This document shows, one piece after another, positions 14,981-22,805 of a stretch of 38,226 nt of DNA (within the stretch, counting starts at the first letter, position 1; each line of letters starts with the position of its first letter). The notes below the pieces were generated by a model that did no database searches, was not told where the DNA came from, and saw only the letters and a program-made list of their open reading frames with translations. The DNA is from Deltaproteobacteria bacterium (GTDB lineage: Bacteria; Myxococcota_A; UBA9160; UBA6930). A program made the translations under genes and the position numbers. Location: positions 1 to 38,226 of the forward strand of contig JAJDAQ010000046.1 in NCBI GenBank assembly GCA_029261815.1, in the 5' to 3' direction.

Positions 14981-16201
14981 ATGTCGGATGTCGTCATCGT
15001 GGGCGGAGGCGCTGCAGGCCTGATGGCCGCGATCTTCGCGGGCCGCGCCGGCGCCCGTGTGACCGTGCTCGAGGTCTCGAACGCCTGTGGGCTCAAGATC
15101 CTCGTGAGCGGTGGCGGGCGTTGCAACGTGCTCCCCGGCGCCTCCGACCCCTCCGACTTCTTCACGACCGGTTCGCGGAACGTGTTGAAGCGTCTGTTCC
15201 GGACCTGGCCGCTCGACGATGTTCGGACCTTCTTCGAAGCAGATCTCGCGATCGCCCTGAAGGAGGAAACCGCGAGCGGAAAACTCTTTCCGGCGAGCAA
15301 CTCCGCGAAGGAAGTCCGGGACAGGCTCGTCGGCGCCGCGCAGTCCGCGGGCGTAACCCTCCTGACCCGCCATCGCGTGCGCGGGATCGACCACCTGGAG
15401 GACGGCTTTCGCCTTCGTGTGCGCGCCGACGGAGAAGACATCGAGCTTCCGGCGACCCGCGTCGTTCTCGCCGCCGGTGGTCAATCCCTCCCGAAGACGG
15501 GCTCCGACGGCAGCGGTTTCGCGTTGGCGGCCGCGACCGACCACGCACTGGTCGACCGCTACCCAGCACTCGTCCCCCTTCGCTCGCCCGACGCAGAACT
15601 CCGCGCACTGACGGGCCTGGCGGCGCCGGTCCGCTGGCGCGCACTCGCCGGCGGCAAGACCAGGGAAACACGCGAGCGTCCGCTGCTATTCACCCACCGC
15701 GGCTTCTCGGGACCGGCGGCACTTGATGCGAGCCACTGGGTCGTGCGAGAGGGCGCAACGCTGCGTGTGGCATGGGCCGCGATGGACGCCGCTGCATGGG
15801 AGTTCGCGCTCGAAGCCGAGTCGCGAAAACGCATCGATGTATTGCTCGGCGACTTCCTCCCGAATCGACTGGTCGAGCTGCTCCTGCGGCGCGCCAACAT
15901 CCCTGGGCACCTTCGCGTCACCCAGATGCACCCGAAGCAGCGGCGCCGATTGATTCCCCTCCTGGCGGACTTCGAACTCCCGACCGATGGCGACGAGGGC
16001 TACAAGAAGGCCGAAGTCACGGGCGGCGGCGTCGGCCTCGGCGAGGTGAACCCCTCGACCCTCGAGAGCCGCAGCTCGCCCGGGCTCTACGTCTGCGGGG
16101 AGCTCTTCGACACCATCGGCCGCATGGGGGGCTACAACTTCCTTTGGGCCTGGGTCACCGGGCGCCTGGCCGGCGAGAGCGCCGCGGCCAGCCTCCGTTA
16201 G
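14981..16201 (+). CDS. HI0933/YhiN-family FAD-dependent oxidoreductase
   Basis: A 406-residue flavoprotein. It starts with the FAD-binding Rossmann motif VIVGGGAAGL (5-14) and has the family hallmark K-x-x-x-S-G-G-G-R-C-N near residue 40, here KILVSGGGRCN. The C-terminal FAD contact region reads GLYVCGELFDTIGRMGGYNFLWAWVTG, also diagnostic. The HI0933 family (YhiN/BaiN) includes NAD(P)H:flavin-linked reductases of uncertain substrate; some act on bile-acid intermediates. ATG 14981 lacks a ribosome site but has TACCCT six bases upstream, suggesting leaderless expression. Divergent from the esterase. Confidence 0.93.
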   Translation: MSDVVIVGGGAAGLMAAIFAGRAGARVTVLEVSNACGLKILVSGGGRCNVLPGASDPSDFFTTGSRNVLKRLFRTWPLDDVRTFFEADLAIALKEETASGKLFPASNSAKEVRDRLVGAAQSAGVTLLTRHRVRGIDHLEDGFRLRVRADGEDIELPATRVVLAAGGQSLPKTGSDGSGFALAAATDHALVDRYPALVPLRSPDAELRALTGLAAPVRWRALAGGKTRETRERPLLFTHRGFSGPAALDASHWVVREGATLRVAWAAMDAAAWEFALEAESRKRIDVLLGDFLPNRLVELLLRRANIPGHLRVTQMHPKQRRRLIPLLADFELPTDGDEGYKKAEVTGGGVGLGEVNPSTLESRSSPGLYVCGELFDTIGRMGGYNFLWAWVTGRLAGESAAASLR

Positions 16202-16270
16202 CGCTCCGCCTGCGGCCACGGGTTCGAAGCCCTGTCGTTGCGCCGCAAGATTCGCGGCCTGTGTGGCGCA

Positions 16271-16321
16271 GGGTCGTCTACCCTGGCCAACGACCCGACA
16301 ACCCCGGTGCCGCGGCGGCAC
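16271..16321. promoter_or_regulatory. Two inverted repeats upstream of the winged-helix regulator
   Basis: GGGTCGT (16271-16277) and ACGACCC (16290-16296) are perfect complements 12 bases apart, and they bracket a possible -10 TACCCT (16279-16284). A second perfect palindrome, GTGCCGC-G-GCGGCAC, occupies 16307-16321, just before the GGGAGG ribosome site. Either could be an autoregulatory operator or an mRNA hairpin. Confidence 0.35.
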
Positions 16322-16338
16322 TTCGCGGGAGGCCCTCG

Positions 16339-18696
16339 ATGACGGACGCTGGCGCACGCACCCGCGAGCCTGCTCGCGCGACCAGGCTGGCGGGATTCGA
16401 GCTGGTGCACGAGCCCCTCTCCCTGCTTCGCGACGGAGTCGAGGTCCCGCTCGGCGGCCGGGCGTTGCAGTTGCTCGCAGTGCTGGCCGACCACCCGGGA
16501 GAGTTCGTACCGAAGGCGACGCTGCTCACGACCGTGTGGCCCGATGTGGCGGTCAGTGACGCGTCGCTGTATGCGGCGCTCCGCGATGCCCGACGAGCCG
16601 TGGGCGACGACGGTCGCAGGCAGACCGTGATCGAGACGCGCAAGGGTCGCGGGTACAGGCTGGTCCCGAGCGAAACAGTGGCTGCGACAGAAAGCCTCGA
16701 TGACGCAGCATTGGTTCGTCGCACGATCAATGCGGTGGGTGCTGCCGATCCCGCACTCGTACGCCGTATCCAGGCGCGCACGGCAGGCGACCCGGCCCTG
16801 GTCGATGCCCTGCTCGAGGATCTTGCTCTCGAGGGGCTGAGCGGCCCCGCACTCGCCCTTTCGGCCGAATCGATTCCCCTACGCGCCGCAATCGTCGATG
16901 CACAAATGACCGCCCTCCCTGCATTGAACGACGATCTGATTCGCGACTTGCGGCCGCTCGCGCTCTTCGCAGAACCGTTCGCGCGCGCCTCGCCAGGCCT
17001 CGAAACGGCGAGCGATGCGATCTCACGCGGGCTCGAAGCCGGATGGATCACTCCGGTGCCGGAACGCCCCCACCGCTATCGACTTCGTCTTCCGGCAGCG
17101 CGCGAATGGCTGCGCCGCAGCTTCGGGACGCGCGAGGAAGAACAGGCACACGCAGACCTCGGCCTTGCCTGGTCTCGGGCCGACGCCGTGGCGGACGAGG
17201 GCAGCCGCCGCGCCGCGGTCGCAAGGCACTTTCGCCTCGCCGGCGGTGCCGTCCCCACCGGAGACGCAGTCGCAGCGAGCCGGGCTGCTGCCGAAGCCAG
17301 TGCAGATCTGCACGAAAGACGGCTCCACCTCGCCGCGGCGTACTCTCGCGCGGACGATGAATCCGACATCATCCGAATCAGCCTGGCGTCGGAGATGGGA
17401 GAAGCCTGCTTCCGAGCCGGCGACCACGATGCTGGGCGCGCGGCCTACCGGGAGGCGGCCGATCTCGCTCTCGCCAACGGTGCGCACGAAGCGTTCGCCC
17501 GCGCCGCGCTCGGATTTGCCGGGCATGCGGCCAACACCGAGACCGCGGCCACAGCGCCCGAACGGATCGCCCTGCTGGACGAGGCCCTCGCGCAGACGCC
17601 GCACCTGGACGATGTACTTGCAGGGCGACTGGAAGCCCGGCTCGCGCTCGAGCTGCGCTGGACGACACGAGCGGACGAGTCGCGCCCTCGCATCGCGCGC
17701 GCTCTCGAAGCCGTCGGGGCAACGAGCAGCGCAACCGATGCCGACCGCGCCGCGGTCCTTCACGACGCCTACTGGGCCACGTTGTCCCCGGACGAACCGG
17801 ACGAACGCCTGCGCCTCGCCGAGGCGTTCGTGCTCGCAGCTGAACATTCAGGGGACCCCGTTCACCGGGTACTCGCCCACTCGGTGCTCGGCGCGACACG
17901 GCTCGAAGCGGGCGACCGCGCGGGGGCGGAAGCGGCCTATCGTGCCGGCACGGAGACAACCCCGCCCGAGACCCACGCCGGACTGCCGATCTGGGAAGCC
18001 TCGACACTGGCCTGCTTCGCGACCCTCGACGCGAACTGGGAGGAGGCCGAGCGATGGATGGTTCGCGCACGCGATCTGTCCCGCGCATCGGGCAGCCGAA
18101 ATGGCGATCTCATCTTCGCGGCCCAACTCGCTTGGCTGCGATTCGACCAGGAGCGATGGGACGAGTTCGCGGGATTGGCCACGGCCGCGCTGGCTTCACC
18201 GCTGGCGGTGACGCGTGCAGGCGCCGCGCTCATCCTTGCGTGTTCAGGCCGTGAGACCGAGGCGCGCGCGCAGCTGGACGTACTCATGGATCGGCTCACG
18301 GAACTCCCGCGTGATGCCTTCTGGCTTGCGACGCTGTCGACGCTGGCTGAGCTGTCTTCGCGCCTCGGTGCCGCCGATGCCGCTGCATCACTCGCCGCGT
18401 CGCTCTCACCCTACACCGATCGTTGTGTGCTGATCGGCATGCGCACAGTGTGCCGGGGCGCCGCCGCCCACGCGCTCGGGGTCGCTCTCGCCACTGCCGG
18501 CGACGCGGTGGCGGCCTGCCACGCACTGGAGGCCGCTGTTCGCATGAACGCGCGAATCGCGGCACCCGCTCTCGTAGCGCGCTCCCAGCGGGCACTCGCC
18601 GAGGCGCTCGAACGAACGGCCGCGGACCCGCCCCGCGTCCGAGCGCTGCGAGAGGAGGCCGATCGAACGCGCCGTCAGATTGGCCTATCGGACTGA
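16339..18696 (+). CDS. Winged-helix (OmpR-type) TPR-like regulator lacking an NTPase P-loop
   Basis: A 785-residue predicted transcription regulator. Residues 15-110 form an OmpR/PhoB-type winged helix (FELVHEP...GGRALQLLAVLADHPGEFVPK; LYAALRDARRAVGD; IETRKGRGYRLV). In the usual wHTH-STAND-TPR proteins a P-loop NTPase follows, with Walker A and B. Here only about 37 residues separate the wHTH from RTAGDPALVDALLEDL (147-162), which resembles the late 'GNP' segment of STAND ATPases. The winged-helix-like tail of that module and a long alpha-helical, TPR-like repeat region (about 310-770) then follow. So the nucleotide-binding half appears to be missing. GGGAGG lies 6 bases before ATG 16339. The gene ends 22 bases inside the convergent PEP-CTERM gene. 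Targets are unknown. Confidence 0.85.
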   Translation: MTDAGARTREPARATRLAGFELVHEPLSLLRDGVEVPLGGRALQLLAVLADHPGEFVPKATLLTTVWPDVAVSDASLYAALRDARRAVGDDGRRQTVIETRKGRGYRLVPSETVAATESLDDAALVRRTINAVGAADPALVRRIQARTAGDPALVDALLEDLALEGLSGPALALSAESIPLRAAIVDAQMTALPALNDDLIRDLRPLALFAEPFARASPGLETASDAISRGLEAGWITPVPERPHRYRLRLPAAREWLRRSFGTREEEQAHADLGLAWSRADAVADEGSRRAAVARHFRLAGGAVPTGDAVAASRAAAEASADLHERRLHLAAAYSRADDESDIIRISLASEMGEACFRAGDHDAGRAAYREAADLALANGAHEAFARAALGFAGHAANTETAATAPERIALLDEALAQTPHLDDVLAGRLEARLALELRWTTRADESRPRIARALEAVGATSSATDADRAAVLHDAYWATLSPDEPDERLRLAEAFVLAAEHSGDPVHRVLAHSVLGATRLEAGDRAGAEAAYRAGTETTPPETHAGLPIWEASTLACFATLDANWEEAERWMVRARDLSRASGSRNGDLIFAAQLAWLRFDQERWDEFAGLATAALASPLAVTRAGAALILACSGRETEARAQLDVLMDRLTELPRDAFWLATLSTLAELSSRLGAADAAASLAASLSPYTDRCVLIGMRTVCRGAAAHALGVALATAGDAVAACHALEAAVRMNARIAAPALVARSQRALAEALERTAADPPRVRALREEADRTRRQIGLSD

Positions 18697-19535
18697 ACAC
18701 CAGGCGCGGGTCGACCTTCGGATCGCGCGGTTCCCGGTCGACGCATCGAGAGCCCGATCGCGAAGAACCCAAGCAAGACGCCGACTCCGGGCTCGGGGAG
18801 ATTGCTGCTCAGACCAAACTCGAAGAAATCTGCAAGTACGAAGGAGTTGGGACCGTGGATGGCGTCGAAGGCGGTCTGGTCGAAGGCGAGGATCGGATCG
18901 ATGATGGCCTGGCATCCGGAGATGCCCACGCTAGGTGCTGTCACTCCGCACGTAGCCTCGATGCGGATTTCGATGGGAACCCCGACCAGGACGGGGCCCT
19001 TGACGACGATCTCACCGAAGGCGGCGTCGACGCCGAATGTCCGGCGTTCCTGTACGAATACGCCACTTGCGGGCTGATCGACAGTCATGAAGACCGTGGC
19101 ACTTCCGTTGGGCAAACCAAAGGTGTTCATGGCGTAGGGAGAGCGCGCAATCACGGGTACGGACGAGATCGCCATGGGCGGCGGTCCCTTCAACTGGATG
19201 TCGGTCTCGTATCTGAGGAATCCGGAGGCGACGGCAATCGTGTTGTTGCCGCCGTTGTCTTGCGACGCTGACGCCTGGACATCAACGATTGGCTCCTTGA
19301 CGAACAGCACGTTGATGTTGGTGACGGCCTGGGCAAAGCGATTCCCCGATTGCGTGGACTTGTCGCACATCATCGTGTTCGCGTTGACGACGCTCGAGAA
19401 CGCGCCTTCTTCGCGGTTCGCGAAGTCGCCGAAGGTCGTGCACTCCCCCGTTCCGGCCGCGAACGCATTGCTCAGGGCGGAACTCGGCGCCGGAAGCAGA
19501 AACGCGATGAGAACAATCACGGCATGAATACGCAT
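18675..19535 (-). CDS. PEP-CTERM exported protein of unknown function
   Basis: A 286-residue secreted protein. The signal peptide is at 1-20 (MRIHAVIVLIAFLLPAPSSA). The mature part is mostly beta-like with several Cys (CTTF, MMCDK, ATCG, SGCQ) and no domain I recognise. Near the C-terminus is L-P-E-P-G, a hydrophobic helix (VGVLLGFFAIGLSM) and R-R, the PEP-CTERM sorting signal recognised by exosortase EpsH-type enzymes; an unusually long 20-residue polar tail follows the Arg pair. GAGGTG precedes ATG 19535. Its last 22 bases overlap the end of the winged-helix regulator gene on the other strand. Probably exported with extracellular polysaccharide or biofilm, by family analogy. Confidence 0.85.
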   Translation of the reverse strand: MRIHAVIVLIAFLLPAPSSALSNAFAAGTGECTTFGDFANREEGAFSSVVNANTMMCDKSTQSGNRFAQAVTNINVLFVKEPIVDVQASASQDNGGNNTIAVASGFLRYETDIQLKGPPPMAISSVPVIARSPYAMNTFGLPNGSATVFMTVDQPASGVFVQERRTFGVDAAFGEIVVKGPVLVGVPIEIRIEATCGVTAPSVGISGCQAIIDPILAFDQTAFDAIHGPNSFVLADFFEFGLSSNLPEPGVGVLLGFFAIGLSMRRPGTARSEGRPAPGVQSDRPI

Positions 19536-19856
19536 GGAACACCTCGTGAACGAACCGCCATCGTAGGCGCGCGGTAGCGCACGCAGTCTGAAATGAACCT
19601 GAAATCTCCGCGCTGACCGGAGCCATCACGCGGCGCTGGGACTTTGTCCCGTGCGAGCACCTGCGAGCCGCATGAACACCGTTCTGGTCCCTGCTCGTAC
19701 AACCCGCACTGGGGCCCGACGGTGTGTGGCAACGGGATTCGCGATCGGAAGCCCTCGCCGCAACCGGACACGAGCTCTGCCACCCCCGAGGAAGGCCGGT
19801 CCCGGGATCACGGACGAATCGGTACCCTCCCCGGAACGCCTGCCAAGGAGAGCCCG
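19536..19856. other. Divergent intergenic region, 321 bases
   Basis: This gap separates the PEP-CTERM gene (minus) from the HEWGH membrane protein (plus) and should contain both promoters. On the plus side TACCCT (19823-19828) precedes AAGGAG (19845-19850). A small hairpin GGGAC-TTT-GTCCC lies at 19638-19650. Open frames crossing it lack ribosome sites and typical codon pattern. I see no RNA gene. Confidence 0.5.
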
Positions 19857-20468
19857 ATGGCCGAAGCCACCGCCGAGACCCCGACGTTCGATCGCGCCGC
19901 AGACACCGCCAACCTCAAGAGCGTGGGGAAGCTCCATTTCGTGATGGGCATGGGCGCCCTCACCTTGTGGGGGGCCGCCGACGCCTGGGCGGTGCAAACG
20001 GATTGGGGACTCGCCTGGGCGGCGGCCATGGCCAACGCCGTGATCGCCACCTACGTGCTCACGGGGATCCTCCACGAGTGGGGCCACTACGCAGGTGCGC
20101 GTCTTTCCGGCTCCCTCGCTCCCGCTCGCCCCGAACCCGTCAACTACTTCTTCATGTTCGACTTCTCGTTCAAGGAGAACGACACCCGCCAGTTCGTCTG
20201 GATGAGCCTCGGCGGCATCCTCGTTCCTTGGCTCATGGTGCTTGGCACGCTCTGGGCGATCCCGATCGACAATCCGAGCCGGGCCCTGCTGCTGGCCGGC
20301 CTCGTCACGCGCGCCGTCCAGGTCAGCCTGTTCGAAGTGCCGGTGACGATGCGCGCGAGCCAGGGTGGCGACCCGCGAAAGGAACTCGGCGCACAGTTGA
20401 AAGCCGGCTTCACGACCAGCCGGAACATCAGCCTCGCTGTCGGCGCACTCGTCTGGCTCGCTGCCTAA
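19857..20468 (+). CDS. Polytopic membrane protein with intramembrane HEWGH motif
   Basis: A 203-residue inner-membrane protein with about four to five hydrophobic segments. The second carries I-L-H73-E-W-G-H77, an exact HExxH metal-binding pattern inside a membrane helix, as in site-2 (M50) proteases. A later segment, MSLGGILVPWL, recalls the glycine-rich loop before the third metal ligand of M50 enzymes, but I cannot identify that ligand with confidence. A membrane metalloprotease is therefore possible, not shown. AAGGAG at 19845-19850 fixes the start. It is divergent from a PEP-CTERM protein and its stop overlaps the sulfatase stop by four bases (CTAA). Confidence 0.8.
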   Translation: MAEATAETPTFDRAADTANLKSVGKLHFVMGMGALTLWGAADAWAVQTDWGLAWAAAMANAVIATYVLTGILHEWGHYAGARLSGSLAPARPEPVNYFFMFDFSFKENDTRQFVWMSLGGILVPWLMVLGTLWAIPIDNPSRALLLAGLVTRAVQVSLFEVPVTMRASQGGDPRKELGAQLKAGFTTSRNISLAVGALVWLAA

Positions 20469-21967
20469 CGAACGTTCTTCAATCGCTCCCGCGCCACGTC
20501 GGCCCAAGGTTCGCGGTCTTCGGGCCCACCGAATGAATCCGGATCCCAAAGCAGCCCGATCGCCGTGGTCGCGTCCCATTCTCGTGCCGGCCAGGCTTCT
20601 GCCCGCGCGCGCAGCGACGCGACGATCGCCGGCTGCTGCGCCGTCAGGTCTTCTTGCTCGAGCGGGTCCACCACGACGTTGTAGAGGCGCGGGGGGTCTT
20701 CCATGAATAGCTTCCACGGCGACCGATAGATCGCGATGCGACCCATGCTGTTGGTCACGTAGTCGCGCGTCTCGCTCGCGCCGGCTCCAGTCAGTGCGGC
20801 CCACTGACTGCTCCCATCGAGATCGGTCGGGATCGAGTCCGCGGCGCCAATGGCGTCGAGCAGGGTCGGGAGGACGTCCGAGATCGTCACCATGCCACCG
20901 TGCACCCCGGCTTCAAGCCTTCCAGGCCAGCTGATCGACGCCGGTACCCGCGCGCCTCCCTCGGCGACGGAGCCCTTTCCTTCTGGGAGCGGCGAGTTGT
21001 CGCTACCGGCATCTTCCACGTTGGCGACGACGAACTCCAGACCCGCAAACGGCATCGGGCGATCGAACCAGCGGAGCGCCAGGTCCGACAGGGCAAGGAT
21101 GGACGCCGGCGTTCCGTCGCGTACGAGTCCGCCGTTGTCGGACGAAAACAGGATGATCGTGTTCTCGAGCATCCCTTCCTGTTCATAGACCGCCAACAGG
21201 TGCGCGATCGATCGGTCCATCTCGTCGACCATGGCCGCGTGCACGCGGCGGTCGGGATCCTCGATGTTGGCGTACCGGGCGACCGCTTCCTCGGGCGCCT
21301 CGTTCGGCAGGTGAGGCGCGTTGTAGGCCACGTAGAGGAATGTCGGCCGCAAACGGTCGCGATCCCGCACCAGTCGTATCGCTTCGTCCGTGATCAGGTG
21401 CGTCGTATAGCCGGACTCCCGGAGAGTCACGCCATTGCGCTGCCAGTCGTGGCCACCGCCGTGGTTGTGGTCCCAGTAGCCGATGCCCCCAGACAGGAAG
21501 CCGTAGAAGTGTTCGAAGCCACGGGCCTGCGGAAACTGCTCCACGGTGTGATTGCCCAGGTGCCATTTTCCCACCATCCAGGGCTGGTAACCGAGCTCGG
21601 CCAGGTACTGCGGCAAGATCTTTTCGGACAGCGGCAAACCCGTCTTGTCGTTCTTTCCGAGAGGCTGGATGAGGCCGAGCCGCATCGGCGACTTGCCGGT
21701 CATCAAGCCCGACCGCGTGGGGCTGCAGGTCGGCTGCACGTAGAAGCGATCGAGTTCGACGCCGTCCGCCGCGAGTCGGTCCAGCGTCGGCGTCCGGATT
21801 TCGCTCCCGTGATACCCGACATCGTTCCAGCCGAGATCGTCGGCCAGGATCACGAGAACGTGGGGACGGTCTTCGCCTGAGGCCTCCGCCAGCGCCCCTC
21901 CCGGGCACAGGATCGCCATGCAAAGGGTCCATCCAATCATTGCGTTGAGCGTGCGTTGCGTGTTCAT
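20465..21967 (-). CDS. Secreted arylsulfatase (type I, formylglycine-dependent)
   Basis: A 500-residue exported sulfatase that hydrolyses a sulfate ester. The signal peptide is at 1-28 (ends ALA). Metal-binding Asp43-Asp44 lie in LADDLGWNDVGYHGS; the formylglycine signature is C81-S-P-T-R85, the Cys form that needs a formylglycine-generating enzyme; GKWHLG and SDNGG supply further active-site residues. Length is normal for the family. The start at 21967 has AAGGAAG; an upstream ATG at 21988 has no ribosome site. No sulfatase-maturing enzyme is in the window. Upstream on the same strand is a TetR gene, separated by four 21-bp repeats, so the two may share a transcript. The substrate (aryl, steroid or polysaccharide sulfate) cannot be told. 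Confidence 0.95.
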   Translation of the reverse strand: MNTQRTLNAMIGWTLCMAILCPGGALAEASGEDRPHVLVILADDLGWNDVGYHGSEIRTPTLDRLAADGVELDRFYVQPTCSPTRSGLMTGKSPMRLGLIQPLGKNDKTGLPLSEKILPQYLAELGYQPWMVGKWHLGNHTVEQFPQARGFEHFYGFLSGGIGYWDHNHGGGHDWQRNGVTLRESGYTTHLITDEAIRLVRDRDRLRPTFLYVAYNAPHLPNEAPEEAVARYANIEDPDRRVHAAMVDEMDRSIAHLLAVYEQEGMLENTIILFSSDNGGLVRDGTPASILALSDLALRWFDRPMPFAGLEFVVANVEDAGSDNSPLPEGKGSVAEGGARVPASISWPGRLEAGVHGGMVTISDVLPTLLDAIGAADSIPTDLDGSSQWAALTGAGASETRDYVTNSMGRIAIYRSPWKLFMEDPPRLYNVVVDPLEQEDLTAQQPAIVASLRARAEAWPAREWDATTAIGLLWDPDSFGGPEDREPWADVARERLKNVR

Positions 21968-21995
21968 CTTCGTCTTCCTTCGGATCATCCCGACC

Positions 21996-22079
21996 GCCTA
22001 ACGGTTTTGATCCGAGGCCTAACGGACTTGTTATTCGGCCCAACGGGTCTTCTCTTCGGCCTAACGGATTTGGTCCTCG
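21996..22079 (-). repeat. Four 21-bp tandem repeats between TetR and sulfatase genes
   Basis: GCCTAACGG recurs on the plus strand at 21996, 22017 and 22059, with GCCCAACGG at 22038, giving an exact 21-bp period. Read on the minus strand each unit is about CGAnnAnnAAnnCCGTTAGGC. The TAG stop of the TetR gene (22061-22063) is inside the unit at 22059, and that codon recurs in frame in two of the other three units. Confidence 0.9.
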
Positions 22080-22666
22080 ATCTCACGCTCCATGAGAACG
22101 CGGGCGTGCGCCCGGACCTCCCCTTCTTCGTGCGGTTGGACATCGGCCAGCAAGAAGAAGAAACGCTCGAAGGCGACCCATCCAAGCTGCTGGACGGCCA
22201 TCACGATGAAGGCCGCTTTGTGCGCGGCGGTCGTCTCGGACACGCCGCGCGCCCGCTGGATGCTCTCGAAGACGTGGCGCGGGACGGACGCCCCCTCCTC
22301 GATCTCGATGGCCGCCAGTTCGAGGTCGCCCGAAATCACGGTCTGGCAGATCGCACGCCAGTAGCCGCTGTCGTCCGCCAACGAGAGTGCCGGTGGATGG
22401 TCGGCATCGCCCTGCTTCTCCATCGCGTGTTCGAAGTGCTCGTGGGCAAGGCTGCGCATGGCCGCTTCGAGCAGCCCCCGCTTGCCGCCGAAATAGTGGT
22501 GGATCTGGCCGTGGTTCACGCCCGCGCGCTCCGCGAGATCGCGAACCGAAATGCCGCGCGGGCCGAGTTCGCCCAGCATGTCCGCGGTGGCGCGAATCAG
22601 CGCTGCGCGGACCGCGTCGCCGCCTCGGGCCTTGGGTGCGGGTGCGGGTGCAGGTGCTGCGGACAT
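22061..22666 (-). CDS. TetR/AcrR-family transcriptional regulator
   Basis: A 201-residue repressor. After an Ala-Pro-rich N-terminus (APAPAPAPK) comes a TetR DNA-binding domain: RAALIRATADMLGELGPRGISVRDLAERAGVNHGQIHHYFGGKRGLL. The C-terminal ligand domain is helical with aromatic residues (WVAFERFFFLL). A strong GGAGG precedes ATG 22666. It is divergent from an SDR gene, with two matching operator-like sites between, so control of that SDR and of itself is likely. Its stop codon is embedded in a 21-bp tandem repeat array that may record duplication of the gene's 3' end. Confidence 0.92.
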   Translation of the reverse strand: MSAAPAPAPAPKARGGDAVRAALIRATADMLGELGPRGISVRDLAERAGVNHGQIHHYFGGKRGLLEAAMRSLAHEHFEHAMEKQGDADHPPALSLADDSGYWRAICQTVISGDLELAAIEIEEGASVPRHVFESIQRARGVSETTAAHKAAFIVMAVQQLGWVAFERFFFLLADVQPHEEGEVRAHARVLMEREIEDQIR

Positions 22667-22706
22667 CCTGTCCTCCGATCTCCATCTCGATGCTCCCTGG
22701 GAGTTA

Positions 22707-22746
22707 TAGACGAATGACTAGAATCGAGCTATACGAGTGTCTAGAA
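22707..22746. promoter_or_regulatory. Twin operator-like sites in the TetR/SDR divergent promoter
   Basis: Two 17-base sites, TAGACGAATGACTAGAA (22707-22723) and TATACGAGTGTCTAGAA (22730-22746), match at 14 of 17 positions and start 23 bases apart. The first 14 bases of each form an imperfect palindrome (TA[G/T]AC...CTA). The first site overlaps a possible -10, TAGAAT (22719-22724). This fits a TetR dimer binding twice. Confidence 0.6.
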
Positions 22747-22805
22747 ATTCGGATGGCCGCCGCTGCTGGAACCGGCCACGCTCGCACGAGCCAGGAGAAA
22801 GCCCC

